Counted from the stretch's first letter, positions 45,247 through 58,316 are shown. The stretch: DNA of 64,000 nucleotides from Heterostelium album PN500 (GCF_000004825.1 NW_008805085.1:248001-312000); one strand, 5' to 3'. Notes: generated from the letters alone by a model not told the origin. Numbers and translations are program-made.

Positions 45247-46938
45247 CTATTTTGTAAAGGTTTCGGTTATTTGTGTACATTTTTTGTAGAATGAGAAATT
45301 TAAGAATACAGAATTTACAAATCCGCAAAACGGTGTTGACTTGTCACCGACGATCAAGTACAAGTCAGCTGCTAATCTTCGGATTTCAAAGGTGAATGTT
45401 GTATCCATAAGATGTTTGTAGTCAAAACGTATGAGTTTAACTGTGTCTGGTATCGATTCAATACGACAGTAGCTAAAGAAACGATTCGATATAACGAGTA
45501 GTTCCACTGACGACGGTATGAGACCAGGCATTATAGGGTGATTGTAATTCGAGAGGTCAAGGTATTTCAAGGTGTTTGGAAACACTCCTTCCCTGACCAT
45601 CTGCGTACTATACTGATTGAAAGCAAACCATTCGATTCCCTTTGGAATCGACTCGATCCTAGAGTGATTGTACTTTGGTAAGACCAACTTTCGCACCGAT
45701 TTCGGAATGAAGTTGCTACCCTCTTTGATTACGGGGTTCATTCCTTCACCGAATGAAAGCTCTTCTATGGATTCCGGTAGTTTGTTTCTATGGTTGATTT
45801 GACGCACCGAACCGAGATTCAATATCTTGATGGACGTAGGTATCAAGGCAAAGTCGACATCGATACAGTTGAAGCCAAAGTCAAGCGAGGTCAGAGTCGT
45901 TGGAATTTCACCGGCCTGAAGTGGTGGTAAGGGTAAGGGTGTCATAAGCTTTGGGGCACTGAGAGTGACCGTTGTCACGCATTGCGGTAGCTCGCCGAGC
46001 GAATGTCTCGGTAGATTGACGATAGTCTCCAAACGGATGGACGGTAGCATCTCACGTGTAATCTGTTGTTGGAAATGATGATCGAATGTTATAGATCTTA
46101 GGTTTGGAGGCAGCGTTCCTACCGTGAGGAAATCATTGTTGATGTATCCGCTGTTCGAGAGATCGAGATGTTCCAACGACTCTGGTAGCACACCGATCTG
46201 GAGTGTCTTTGGGTTGGACATTGTCAAGCTAGTCAAGTTTGGCGGTAGACAGCCAGGCTGCAGAGGACAAATATTGTGATAGAATTTCAATGTGCGAATA
46301 TTGGGTGGCAGCGCACCAGGTTGTAAAACCTGTATGCAACGATTATATATAAAGGTATCAACATTCGATTTGGCAATTGCATCATAAATCAATTTCAAAT
46401 TGATATCATTATGTAAATAGAATAAGTTTACTGACTTTGGTATTGTAAAATAATCTTTAATTTGATCTAAAAAAAAAAACAATAACAACAACCAATCAAA
46501 GAAAAAATGTAAGATTTCTTTTCTTTCTTTAGATATATATAAACATTATATCTTTTTTATTAACATACCAAAGAATACAAAATAATCGTTTGTATTGATT
46601 TTAAATTTTGGAATGAATGATTTACTGATGAGATGAAGATTGGTACCATTGATTGCATATTTTAAACGTGTTTTAACAGCAAGATTTCTTGATTGTTCAA
46701 ATTGTTTTTTGAAGGAGATGAGACAGAATCCTTTGATATATTCAATCGATTGTACCTTGGGTAGTAATGAATTGTGATGATTCAGTGTAAGATAGCTATC
46801 CCTTTCATTGAGCCATCTCTTACACGTCAAAGCAAAGCATAATCTATCAATATCGAATTCAAGTAAATTTATGATATTTGATAACAAAAAATGAGGTAGT
46901 TGGACCAATCTATGTTTAACATTTACATTGCCTTCCAT
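45247..46938 (-). CDS. FNIP-repeat protein with F-box-like N-terminus
   Basis: Two exons (46938-46569, 46466-45247) give 529 residues. The first 45 residues (LPHFLLSNIINLLEFD, then CFALTCKRWLNERD) resemble the F-box-like start seen in many dictyostelid FNIP proteins. From about residue 165 on, repeats of about 22 residues carry the pattern Pxx(L/I)xxLxF: LPPNIRTLKFYHN, LPPNLTSLTMSN, LPESLEHLDLSN, LPPNLRSITF. FNIP repeats form leucine-rich-repeat-like solenoids of unknown ligand. With an F-box they may act as substrate receptors of SCF ubiquitin ligases, which is inference. The last 20 residues (NSVFLNFSFYKKCTQI) read like intron sequence, so a further 3' exon may be missing. The family is greatly expanded in dictyostelids; a second member lies at 58317. 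Confidence 0.85.
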
Positions 46939-47593
46939 ATATATAAATTTAATAATAGTAAAAAAATTAAAAAATTTAAATAAAAAAAAAAAACAAACAA
47001 AACAAAACAGTTACATTTTTTTTTTAAATTAAAAAAACAAAACAAGATTTTTTTTGATTCATTAGCACTAATTTAGGAATAACCATGTTTAATAACCAGC
47101 CTTTTTTTATTAATAATGTAGGTTTTGATCTTGTTTTGAAAATTTCTTGTTTGGGTAACGTAAATCTATTCTATTTTTACAAAATTGAAATTAACGTTTC
47201 ATAGATCTAAGAGTTCGAGAATACAATTTAATAACCATCAAAATACTATTAAAGGAAAAGAAAGAGTTGTTTCTAAAAGGAATTAAGTTCTTCTTTGTTA
47301 AACTTCGAAATACGGATGATGAACTTTTAAACAGACAACACAAATGCTGTTTAAATAGTTTGTTATAATATAAAAAGTAATACATAACTTCATCATGTGT
47401 GTTGAAATTCATTGCGCATACTCAGATTTCGCGGTATTTCTTTTATTTTGATTATTTCCTAACTATAATCAATATTGACACTGTTGGGAGAGGAGTTCAA
47501 TATGGTAAAGCAACCACACTCAACACAAAACTTTTTATACCAAAATACAATTTAAAAGTCATACTCACTCTCACGGCAACCAGTCATCACCAA

Positions 47594-48630
47594 GATGGTT
47601 TGGAAAGTTTCTTTCTTCTTTCAAACCATCTATTGTCACTGTGCTGTACTGTGTTCAAGTCGAAATTAGAAAAACCAATGATTGTTTATAGAATTATATC
47701 TAGGCGCCAGTTGATTGATATTTCCATTCAAGGTAGAGACATCCCCCCACTCTAAATGTGTCATCGATATGGTACGACATGTTGTTTATATAAAAAAAGT
47801 TTTCAAACTTCGAATTGAACCATGCAATCTACTGCGAATGGTAAGCATTAGTCTTTGTAACCCCACAGAAATTTATCTTAATTTTAAATCTATGTAAAAA
47901 TGTTTTTGTTTTTTTGATTTTTCTAAATAATGAATGGTTAACCGACAACATAAAATTACAAAAACAATAATTGTATCACCATCAAATTATTATTTTAAAC
48001 ACATTCAGACTAACAACAAATAGAAAAAAAATAATTAAATTTGGTGCGCACCAAAATGAACGATGATTGTAATATATATTATTCTTGGGTTGATGATTCG
48101 AAACTTGGTCACCCAGAAATGACCGTCATCTTTACTAAAGTGGTAATCTGTAACTATTGTTGGTATATGGGATTTTAGTATCGATATTGTGTTGTTTTTT
48201 ATTTCAAATTTTAACACACACAATCTAAGTTGGTGCACCTAAGAATAAAGAGAGACCCCCACTTCAAGGTCTCAATCACCTTTTTTGGTAAAAATCAAAA
48301 CTTTCGGTTATTCACACACATTGAGATAAAAAAAAAATTGGAAAAAAAAAAAAACAAACTAAATTTTTCTAATGAGTGGACAAATTTTTCAATTTTATTT
48401 TCCTTTTCTCATAGGTGGATGGTTTGATTAGTTGTGTAGTGTGGGAAGCTGTTTTTGGAGTATTTCCAGGGATATATTAGAGAGTTTTTATATTTCAGTT
48501 GGCACACACTGAGAGGCCTTTGTACTATACACTCGAGTGTGTACATTTCATAATTCAAGTCTCAACGAAAACAAAAGAAAAAAAAAACAAAAAAAAAGTT
48601 TATGATACTTCTGATCCTAATCGATAGGAT
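47594..48630. repeat. cluster of short palindromes
   Basis: Five self-complementary sites: GATGGTTTGGAAAG/CTTTCAAACCATC arms at 47594-47630 (one bulge), TTTGGTGCGCACCAAA at 48040-48055, GAGACC/GGTCTC at 48252-48273, ACACTCGAGTGT at 48529-48540, and ATCCTA/TAGGAT at 48614-48630. Each is read directly from the sequence; their function is unknown. Confidence 0.7.
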
Positions 48631-49860
48631 GCTTCCTATATATATAAAACTTTTGTTTGTTTAGATTTTCATATAAATATTTAACCACACACTACCTCTT
48701 AACGATCGTGTAGACCAACTGTAGAGAATATTAATATTTCTAAAAACAAATAACCTACACAGCTGACGATGAATTGAAACAGAAAATAAATGAATTAAAC
48801 AAGCAAAACAAAAAACATTTTTTAAAATATAATTATATATATTTATTAATTAATAATAATAAAATTGTAGTAATATTAATTAATTATTACTATTGTTTTT
48901 CATTTATTTCTTTTTCTCAAATCAATAATAATAATAATAATAATTAAATGACAAAAGTAAAATAATTAATTCTTAAAATCGATATCTATTCAAAGTAAAC
49001 ATTTTCCTTCATTTATAAAAAGATTAAATCTTTATATAAATTTAAATCTAATAATTAAGTTTTTCGTATTTTTTTAAAAAAAACTTAATTTGTAAATATT
49101 AAATCTTATAAGTTCACTTTAATATTAAACCGACCATCATTAAACAATATCATTTTTCATTGTATTAGTTAAAATATCTATATTTATTAAATATTAATTT
49201 ATATAGATACAATTTATAGTTTATATTAGCCAGAAAATATTTCTAAATTTCATTTAAAGTTTCATTATAAAAATTTTAAAAGATCCTATTTAATTATTTT
49301 TTATCGAGACACTTTCATTTTTTTTTCAACAATCATTTATATTATTTTTAAAGATACAACATTTTTTGGTAAATGAAGCAAATACTTATAAATTGTTGTT
49401 TTTTATTCATCTTTAATAATAATAATATCATTTTTATTACTCAATTTAATAAATCGCAATAATAAATTAGTTAAATCTATAGTTAGAGATTTAAAACCTC
49501 TTTCAATAACCAATCATAATCAAAGATACAAACAGTAATCAATTAAGATTTTTCCCGAATTTAGTAAGTATAATTTATTACATGACAAAAGTAATTGTTT
49601 TTTTTTATACTTTCAAATTGAAATTATTGGTTGATTTGTTTCTAAATTAATTAATTTAATTAAAAAAAATCTTTCTTTTTTTTTTTTGTTCATTTTTTGT
49701 TTTTTTTATAGTTTCAATTAATTTGAACCTTTTTAATTGTTTCTTTAGAAATAAACCAATAAAACTTCAACTCAAATCATTTTACTATTCAATTATAAAT
49801 ATTCAATTAATTTAAAGATTATAAAAAATTTCTTTTTTTACAAAAAACTATTATTATATT

Positions 49861-49900
49861 ATTTTATTTTATTTTATTTTATTTTATTTTATTTTATTTT
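49861..49900. repeat. (ATTTT)8 pentanucleotide microsatellite
   Basis: Eight perfect ATTTT units in a gene-free stretch upstream of the histidine kinase gene. Confidence 0.9.
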
Positions 49901-51504
49901 ATCCTTTTTATATTACTATAAAAGGTAATTTCTCTCTCTTTTTTTAGTAAAATTTGTTTAAACCGCCACCACCACCATCACCACCAAATAACAATTAGAG
50001 TGTAATGTGTGATCTTCATGATCTTTAAATTCATTGTCATTATTATAACCCCACTTTTTTATTTTAAAAAATTTGTAACAAACCAAAAAACAAAAAAACA
50101 AAAATTGACACTCATTGTCACTGCTCTCTATTCTGATAATAGTTCTTTTAACACCGCTATTTCACTTTCATGTTAAAGAAGGTGTGTGGATTAATGATTT
50201 AAAAATGTTGATGTTAAAGTCTATCAACAACATAAAACAACAACAAAGACAGCAGTCCCCGCCTACACTACTATACTATTAGTTCTCTAATAAGTTTCAA
50301 TCGAGACCTTACAAAATCATTTGAGCGAAATGAATCATCAGATTCTCATGTTGTTTTGTCAAACACGATTCTAAATTCAACAACAACACGCAACAACACA
50401 CAACACAACATAACACACAACTTCTCTATTAATTTTGTGTAGCAGAATGTTGTTGTTGTTGTTGTTGTTGTTGAATTTTTTGTATTATCTTTTGATAATA
50501 AGAATACAAAAATAATAAGAAAGACTAAAAAGATTTCCTTTTTAAGTAAAATAACCAATTCTGTTATATTTATTTTTAAAAAGAAAAAAACTAAATTTTC
50601 ATAATAACAACAACACATCAATATAATAAGCAAATCAACAATACGATAATGCAAATGACAACATCAACTGAATTAAAAAAAACAAAAAAAAACAAAAAAT
50701 AAATACTTTAAATTCTAAAGATGTAATCGATTGGTAACATTTTTAAGAGCTCTTTTTAAATATATATTTGCAATATCTTTATAACACATAAAAACAAAAA
50801 AAACATTATTATAAAAAAAAAACAAAAAAAATTAAAAAAACACAAAAACAACAACCATACCAAATTCAATACTGCAATAACAATTACAAAAATTCACAAA
50901 AAAAAAAAAAAACAACAACAACAAATAAACCAACACCATTAATCAATACAACAAAACTCAATCCAAATGCAGGACACTTCTTATTTATGCACCATTTTTA
51001 TACATCATCACTTTATAAATACAGCATTTAACATTAACAACCACAAAAAAAATTTTAATATTTAAATATTATTTCTATGTTCAGCGACAACCAACCCACC
51101 ACACACGCACGCACGCACACACAAGTATCTTATACAACATATATTTATCCTCCTTTATAATTTTACTTAAGTAAATTAATTCTCTCTCACTAGTTTGCTC
51201 TATGCGCTTGAAGTTTTGACACTATTTGGTTTGGTACGGTTGTTTGTATTTCATTTCTTTCCATTTGTTTTTTTTTTTAAAAATCTTACTTGATTCCATT
51301 CATTATTACATTTATTTGTTCTGTTCTGTTCCTTCCTTCCTTCCTTCTTTCCTCATCTGTTTTTACAGTTCTTATCATATCAACTCAGTTTCTTTTGTCA
51401 TCTTAAAATTGCTATATTAATTAATTATTTTAAATTTATCACTAACCTAAGAACCTTATTCTCTTTCTTTATTTTTTCCCTCATTTTTTTGTTCTTAAAC
51501 AAAA

Positions 51505-54500
51505 ATGAATTTATTGCATTTCCTGTCGATGTTTATAGATCGATTGGATATGATCGCACACCAAATGATTTTTGTCGACCTGCGCGATTGGATTACCTAC
51601 ACGGTGTTCGCCACTATTCTCTATTTTATAAGTAAACAACTGATACACTACTGTCTAAGTCATATATTTTTGAATCAACAACCAACTTCATTGGACATTG
51701 AATTCAACAACAACAACAACAATAATAATAATAATATAATTGATATAAATAATAATAAAAACAATAGTAGTAGTAGTAGTAGTAGTAATAGTAATGGATA
51801 TGGTTCTTCAGAGTCGACTCAATTAATACCAAATCCAATTTTGACAGAAGATGAAATTAAAGATCTAGAAAGATTGGCATCTTCTGACAAATTTCCATCA
51901 GTAACGCCACCACGCTCTCCAAATCCTCCATCTTTGACAAATTCTCAAACAAACATGTCGAACAAAACCAATAACAGTGAAATCTCATCAATTGTCAACG
52001 ATCCAATGGTTTTACTTTGCAATATATCTTTTGGAGGTGGGGTTATCATCGATCAAAATCTTCACATTGTTTTTGTACTGGAGGGAACCAAAGATATCTT
52101 TCCCGACTACCAACAACTCAACCAACAACACCCAAGCTTTCTTGAGCTCATTGAAGAGGACTACAGAGAGCAATTTGTACATTTTTTTCAGATATCAAAC
52201 ATACAACAACAAACCAGAATGATTAACAATAATAATAACAATCAATCGAGTCAACAACAACTCTCACCGCAACTCAATCGAGTCGATTCACTACATAACC
52301 TCAACCAACTTCATAATGAACCAATCATTCTACGTCTACAAAGTACTGGTTCGACATTCATCACCGTTGAACTTAAACTCACTGCTATCTATTACGACGA
52401 TGGTATCTACTATTTTTTGGTCACTTCGCGACATCGGTAGACACAACAAGTTGGACCAAGTTGTCTCTCAGCTGCAGAGTGCAGTGGTCGACGATGAATC
52501 GAAAATCGACATTCTCTCGCACATCTCTCATGAACTACGTACACCAATCTCGAGTATCGTTGCTTCGGTTCAATTGTTTCGTGCCACCGAAGTCACTTCA
52601 CTCCAACGTGAATATCTCTCGCTGATAGACTCATCGACTACCTCACTACTCGAGTTGATCAGCAACGTTCTCGACCACGACAAGATGGGTGCCGGCAAAC
52701 TTTTATTGAACACCGTCGACTTTAACCTATCCACACTCATCGAAGATGTCTGTGCCATGGTCAGTACACAAGCACTTCGCAAGGGCATAGAAGTAGCATC
52801 CTATATTTTCACACATTGTCCATTGAGTATTTATGGAGATCCTGTAAGACTTAGACAAATTCTACGTAAGTATACAAAAACAATTATTCTAAAAAAATAT
52901 AATCTAACCATCTATAATATATATATATTTATTGAACTAACATTATTTATAATAAAACCCATTCCAAAAAAAAAAAAAAAAAAAATATTAATGATATTGA
53001 TTGATTTGTTTTAAATTTTATAAAACAATTACAATTTATCAATATTGTATCAAAAATTTTAAACTTTTACATCAATGGTACTCGATACTCAATAACAATA
53101 CAGTGAATTTATTAAGTAATGGTATCAAGTTTACAGAAAAAGGTCAAGTTTTGGTGAGAGTTGAACCTTTGGAGGTATGTGATACAAGTTTAACTTTAAA
53201 GTTTGAAGTTAGAGATACTGGTATGGGTATTTCAAAAGAGAATCTTCCGAAACTATTCAAGAAATACTCACAATTCAATTCAAAGATGTCATCCGGTCAT
53301 GGACTAGGTTTGGCTATTTCAAAAGGTAAGGACATATATAATATTGATATAATTATAAATATCCAAGTTTAACAATTATTATTATTATTATTATTATTAT
53401 TTGTAATTCAGACTTGGTACAGTTAATGGGAGGAAAGATTTGGTGTGATAGTAAACCAGGAAATGGATGTTCGTTTTTCTTTACTTTGAAATTCGATACT
53501 CCTCAGAAACAACTACCATGTCCAGTTCCAAACTTTAACAAGTTGAATGTTCTCATTGTAGATCCAAATGAATCCATTCGTAGTGTGGTCACCGACTATC
53601 TCAGAGAGTGGAACTGCAAGACAGTGGAGACATCCGATGTAAGCAGAGCTATCAAAGAGATTAAATCTCGTAATGATGAGCATATCGAGTTGGTTATTGT
53701 TGACGTCGATAGTACAACACTAAAATCATTTCTAAAACTTAAAAGGATCATGGATATCGAGTACTCTGGAAAGATTGGCTTGATCATGATGTCAAAAGAT
53801 CGATCGATGGTACATGGTATCGGTGTTGGAAACACTTCAAAGCTGACCAAGCCAATACGTCAATCACATTTGGTCGCCTGTATCCTTGCATCGATGCCAG
53901 AGTATCATTTGCAATCACCCGAACTCACCTCCTCGATGCCATCCAACACTAAGAAGCTACCGATCAAAGCATTCGACTCCCAACCACTCTATGATTATTC
54001 AAAACTATCGAGCTCCTCTCATTATCAAAAAGAGTTTTCCGCCAAGAACCTTGCCACTTGTATACCACCCTATTTGAAGTCCGATTCAGTGTCACCACTG
54101 TCATCCGATAGTCTGGGTAGTTCCTCCGAGTCGACCAGCTCACCAGACTTTGAAAGTCGTGCAGGTGGTAGTCACGACAGCCCCAACAACAACAGCCAGC
54201 TTGGAATGCGCAGGGTCACTCGTAGACACTCTATAGATATTGTTACATTCGATCACATTCAAAACCGAAATGCCTCACAAATCCGCAGTATTCATGAGAA
54301 CAGTGGGCAACCAGCAATTGCTGATATCTCTCCTATTGTAAGTCCAAAACAATTCTCCATCGATCCAGCTTCGCAGCCGACAGCCAGTCCCCAAGATCAT
54401 CAATACTTTCATTACCGACAGTCATCTGCTCCCCATAGGTTAGTACGCAGTCCCTCACAATTTAGAATCGATCCAATGAGCAACATTCGTGGTAGTAACT

Positions 54501-55345
54501 TTAGTGATGGAAGCACCAACGATCATGATAGTATGGATTTTGGCAATGGGAGTAGCAGCAGTAATATATCACCTCCCCACATGGAGATCAATGCAACACA
54601 AGTAATTCCTCAATGCAAAGATTCTCACCAACAACAACAACAACAAACAAACCAACAGCAACAACAACAACAACACTCGTCAAATCAAAATACCAACGAA
54701 CCAACCATCCTAGTAGTTGACGATTGTTTAATCCATCTGAAACTTGTAAAGCGTGTACTTGAATCGTCGCTTGGATTGTCAGTGATATGTGTTGGATCGG
54801 GTGAAGAAGCACTTGAGCAATTCGAAAAGCACCAATTCGCAGCAATACTTATGGATTGCGAGATGTCCGGAATGGATGGATACACCTGCACCAAATTCAT
54901 ACGCCAAAGAGAAACCGAGAAGACAGTTGCATCGATTAAATCTGGGTTGACACCACACGTACCCATCATTGCGATGACAGCACATTCGCCCAACGATACA
55001 ACCAACCGTACCAAATGTATATCTTCAGGTATGGACGACTACATCACCAAACCATTTGAAATCGATCATCTACTTTCGATTGTCAAGAAATGGTTTGAAT
55101 TTTACAATGAACTAAACAGTCAGATGAACGAGCGAATTCAACGAACACATTTTACACCTCGAAATGATTCCGATACCGAATCAACATCATCACCCTCCGA
55201 TGAAGACTCCACCGAAGATACCAAAGGTAGTCTAGCCTCGGCAACCAAATCACCGAAATCATATAATCATATACAATACCTTTTACAACATAAGAAAAAA
55301 TCAAACCAACTTTACCAAAACAACCAACAAGAACAACACATATAA
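51505..55345 (+). CDS. hybrid histidine kinase with two receiver domains (apparent +1 shift)
   Basis: Exons 51505-52865, 53104-53325 and 53412-55345; about 1171 residues if one base in the T6 run at 52413-52418 is extra. The N-terminus has a hydrophobic helix (about 25-45), an Asn/Ser linker and a PAS-like domain (VGG region to LRDIGRHNKLDQ). HisKA has phospho-acceptor His in SHISHELRTPIS (about residue 342). The ATPase domain shows LLSNGIKFT, VRDTGMGIS and GHGLGLAIS. The first receiver (VLIVDPNESI, VIVDVDS, LTKPIR) is atypical. The second is canonical: VVDD, ILMDCEMSGMDGY, MTAHS, ITKPFE. It should autophosphorylate and relay phosphate toward an RdeA-like HPt protein. As written, the frame breaks after the PAS domain; the downstream motifs are intact, so a sequence error or recent mutation is likely. 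Confidence 0.88.
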
Positions 55346-55766
55346 TATCATCATTACTTCATCACAACACAAAACAACAACAACAACATCATCACGGTAT
55401 ACATTAACTAAAATTCACATTGTGTATAAATTTCTCACAATAAATGCTTAAATAATCATTTGGTTAATTACAAAGAGCTTGTAATGTACCAGAGTATTAT
55501 TTAATATCTCTCAATGGTCATCAAATGATCAATGTTGATATCGATTAATAATTATAATCTAGACTAATCGCTCAGCTTCTTTAAGCAGAAGCAACATGAA
55601 ATTATATATTAATATTGAACTCGATTTAAATTTGTTTTGATAAAAATACACTAGTGTATAATATATTTATTTATATTATCAACTAAATACTATTATTATT
55701 GTTATTGTTGTTGTTGATGCTGCTTGATTAATGATTGTTTATTACACAAAGATTGTAACGTTTTGT
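55346..55766. other. 3' spacer between convergent kinase and costars genes
   Basis: 421 bases, A+T-rich, with CAA repeats just after the kinase stop and an ATT/GTT-rich part near 55690-55720. No gene seen. Confidence 0.5.
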
Positions 55767-56085
55767 TTACAAAATAATGATGTCGACATTATCATGTACA
55801 CGTTGCAACAAGATTTCACCATCGTAGGTAATCAACTTCTTTCTCTTGGCAGCCTTCAATGTTCCAAGCAAGGCTTCGAATGTGTTTGCAACTACGATCG
55901 TATAAATAATGAGTAAATATGTTAACATCGATCACACTTTTCAATAATATTATGTGATACTTACCAATATCATCATTGAACAAGACACCATATTTAACAA
56001 CGATTTTACCATCTGGTCTCTTTGTACCGAGTCTTGTGATCTCTTCGATCAATCTGCTTACTTCTTCATCAACATTCATAGTCAT
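55767..56085 (-). CDS. cosA: costars family protein (ABRACL-like)
   Basis: Two exons (56085-55965, 55891-55767) give 81 residues, the usual length. The sequence MNVDEEVSRLIEEITRLG, DGKIVVKYGVLFNDD, then FEALLGTLKAAKRKKLITY and GEILLQRVHDNVDIIIL matches human ABRACL closely as I remember it. The fold is a winged-helix-like domain shared with the C-terminus of STARS/ABRA. In Dictyostelium, costars affects actin organisation and cell migration. The start could be either of two nearby ATGs, at 56085 or 56079; the second gives MNVDEE, as in human. The junction (G|GTAAGT...GTAG|TTGC) restores V-A-N-T-F. Highly conserved and easily recognised. Confidence 0.95.
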
Positions 56086-57324
56086 TTTTTAAATTATAAT
56101 AATGATTAAAAAAATCCATTTTCAAAGTTTTGTGTGGTGGAAATTTTTTTTTTTTTGGTAAAAAGGAAATTTTATTGATATCAATTTGAATTATTATTAT
56201 CTTTAAAACTATTTTTGTATTCACATATTAGTAGTATTTAATATTATTAAATAATTATATTTATAGTAACGTTATTGTTTGAAATTGCTTGTCATCTTTT
56301 AATTTTATGGACAAATTTTGGTTTGTGTTAAAAACAATAGGAATGTAATGTGATTGTATAGTATCAGTACAAAAATAATATTTTCATATTATCTATTTTT
56401 TTTTTGAATTATATTTATTATTTTTTAAGAAATCTAACTTATAACAATTGAGATAAATAATTATTTAATTTATATATTCATTTTCAACTATTAAAGAAAA
56501 GTTTGTTTTATTTGAAAAGTTTAAAAAATATTTTACAAGTTTTGGGGAATAAAATATAATTAGTTTCTTTATCCAATAAATTTAATGATAAGTATAAAAA
56601 CTATTTATTTTATAGTTTTTGTTATATATTATAGTTTATTTGTAAATATTTTAAATGTTTTGGATAATTTTATAAAAAGATATATTGGTTTTATGATTTT
56701 GTAGAAATAAATGTTTTTGTATAATTTTTTTAAAATTTCAAAATTTCCTTTGATCCAAAAGAAATGATGGAATATGTAATAAATATTTATAGAAATAGAA
56801 ATAAAGAAATTTGATGTTACAGATAGAAAGTTTTGAATGAAATGAATGGAATATTCAATATTTCCAGAGTGTCGTTGGATCGGAAATTTCTGAATACTTT
56901 GCATATAAAATGATTTAATTGGAAATAATGCTCCATTATATCTTTGCTCATCTTTGCATTTGCTGATTATTGGTTTTGGGGGAGTTCAAAGATATGTTTG
57001 GAGATGATTTTGTATGATTAATTTTAGTTGAATTTAATGTGATCTATCGCGTAATATCATTTTGTTGAATTGCGATTGGGATTTTAAAAGAAACCAAATA
57101 ATAATCGATCTATTTGACAATAATTATTGGTATTTAAATTGAAATCATTCTTTATATTTTCTTGTCAATTCAACTATAAATACTGATTGTTTGTTGTTGT
57201 TTTCATTCATTTCCAAAAATATTTTATAATCATACAAATATAAATAAATAAATAAATAAATAAATAAATATACTTTCATACTTATTATTTTTAAACAACA
57301 TATCCAATTTAATAAATATTGAAA
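56086..57324. other. upstream region of H3 copy B
   Basis: Unique A+T-rich DNA from 56086 to about 56465, then the inverted-repeat copy of the upstream region of H3 copy A. (AAAT)n lies at 57240-57270. No independent gene seen. Confidence 0.55.
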
Positions 57325-57897
57325 ATGGCAAGAACCAAGAACACTGCACGTAAAACAACTGGAGGTAAAGTTCCAAGAAGAATGATCTCACAAAAGACTG
57401 GACCAATGGAACACCTCAAGAATGCCAATCTGAATATCAGTGGTAACGTTATCATCAAATTATTATTAGAATCTATTTAAATTTAATTTTATTAATATAA
57501 CTTTAAATATTATTTATTTTATAATTATAAAAATGATTTTACATACAATCACATTAATTAGGAGGTATAAAGAAAACACATAGATATAAGCCAGGAACAG
57601 TTGCACTCAGAGAGATCAGAAAGTACCAAAAGACAAGTGAATTGTTGATTCGTAAACTTCCATTCCCAACGTTTGGTGAGAGAGATTGCTCAAGAATTTA
57701 AAACTGATTTGAGATTCCAATCATCTGCAATTGCTGTATGTTATTTATTAATTAATTAATTATTTATTTATTTATTATTTTTTAGCTGTATCATGATATT
57801 AACGTTACTAACACTTTACACATACATGCATTACAAGAAGCTTCTGAAGCATATCTTGTTGGTTTGTTTGAAGGTATGTATATATTTGATCAATTAC

Positions 57898-57933
<36 letters not shown>

Positions 57934-58152
57934 TATTATTATTATTATTATCCATTGGAGGAGATAAACTAACTATTTAATTTTGATTGATCTATTCATG
58001 TTTATCTAGATACTAATTTATGTGCAATCCACGCTAAAAGAGTCACCATCATGCCAAAAGATATGCAATTGGCAAGAAGAATCAGAGGTGAAAGAGCTTA
58101 ACCTTTTTTTGTGTATAAAAAAACAAAACTTAATGTACAACAAATAACAGTT
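56466..58152. repeat. inverted repeat, copy B (with H3 variant pseudogene)
   Basis: Reverse complement of 33190-34872; the two arms face each other across 21.6 kb of unique genes. Differences seen by eye include microsatellite length in introns ((ATT)n at about 57896-57950 here, shorter in A), scattered substitutions and the lesions in the H3 gene. The left edge lies within A+T-rich DNA and carries no recognisable target-site duplication. Confidence 0.93.
57325..58101 (+). pseudogene. histone H3 variant, copy B, broken
   Basis: Same four-exon layout as copy A: 57325-57442, 57562-57735, about 57838-57873, 58020-58101. Two lesions are visible. In exon 2 an extra C in CCATTCCCAACG (57660-57671) shifts the frame inside the conserved [12 protein letters not shown] segment and leads to an early stop. 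At the 3' end of intron 2 the acceptor reads ACATG, where copy A reads ACAGG, so the AG is lost at 57836-57837. The donor of the same intron (GTATGT at 57736) is intact here although altered in copy A. Exon 1, with the [13 protein letters not shown] tail, and the last exon are intact. It is a non-functional copy as written unless both differences are sequence errors. Confidence 0.85.
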
Positions 58153-58316
58153 TTTTTTTATTTAAAAAAAATAAATTAATAAAAAAATAAAAATAGATTT
58201 TATCATAAAAAATAAAGAAAAATTTGATCAAAAAAATTAAATAGCAGTGTTGTTCTATTTTTGATCACTTCACCCTTTGAAAGAAAATTAGTTTTTAAAA
58301 ATCATTTAAAATTACA

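Larger units (their letters stand above)
46939..51504. other. 4.6 kb gene-poor region upstream of the histidine kinase
   Basis: No convincing gene. 47191-47412 (minus) is an open frame of 73 codons without recognisable features. 47590-48640 holds several short palindromes (separate entry). 48800-49860 is very A+T-rich. (ATTTT)8 lies at 49861-49900. From 49960 to 51130 the plus strand becomes C-rich and G-poor, with CCACC, ACACGCACGCAC and poly-A tracts, as in the PTP intron. TTCC repeats lie at 51330-51350. The last part is probably the promoter or leader of the kinase gene. Confidence 0.5.

Noticed and set aside
47191-47412. 73-codon minus-strand frame
   Set aside because: No recognisable domain, isolated, and composition close to the surrounding non-coding DNA. 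It cannot be excluded but is not supported.
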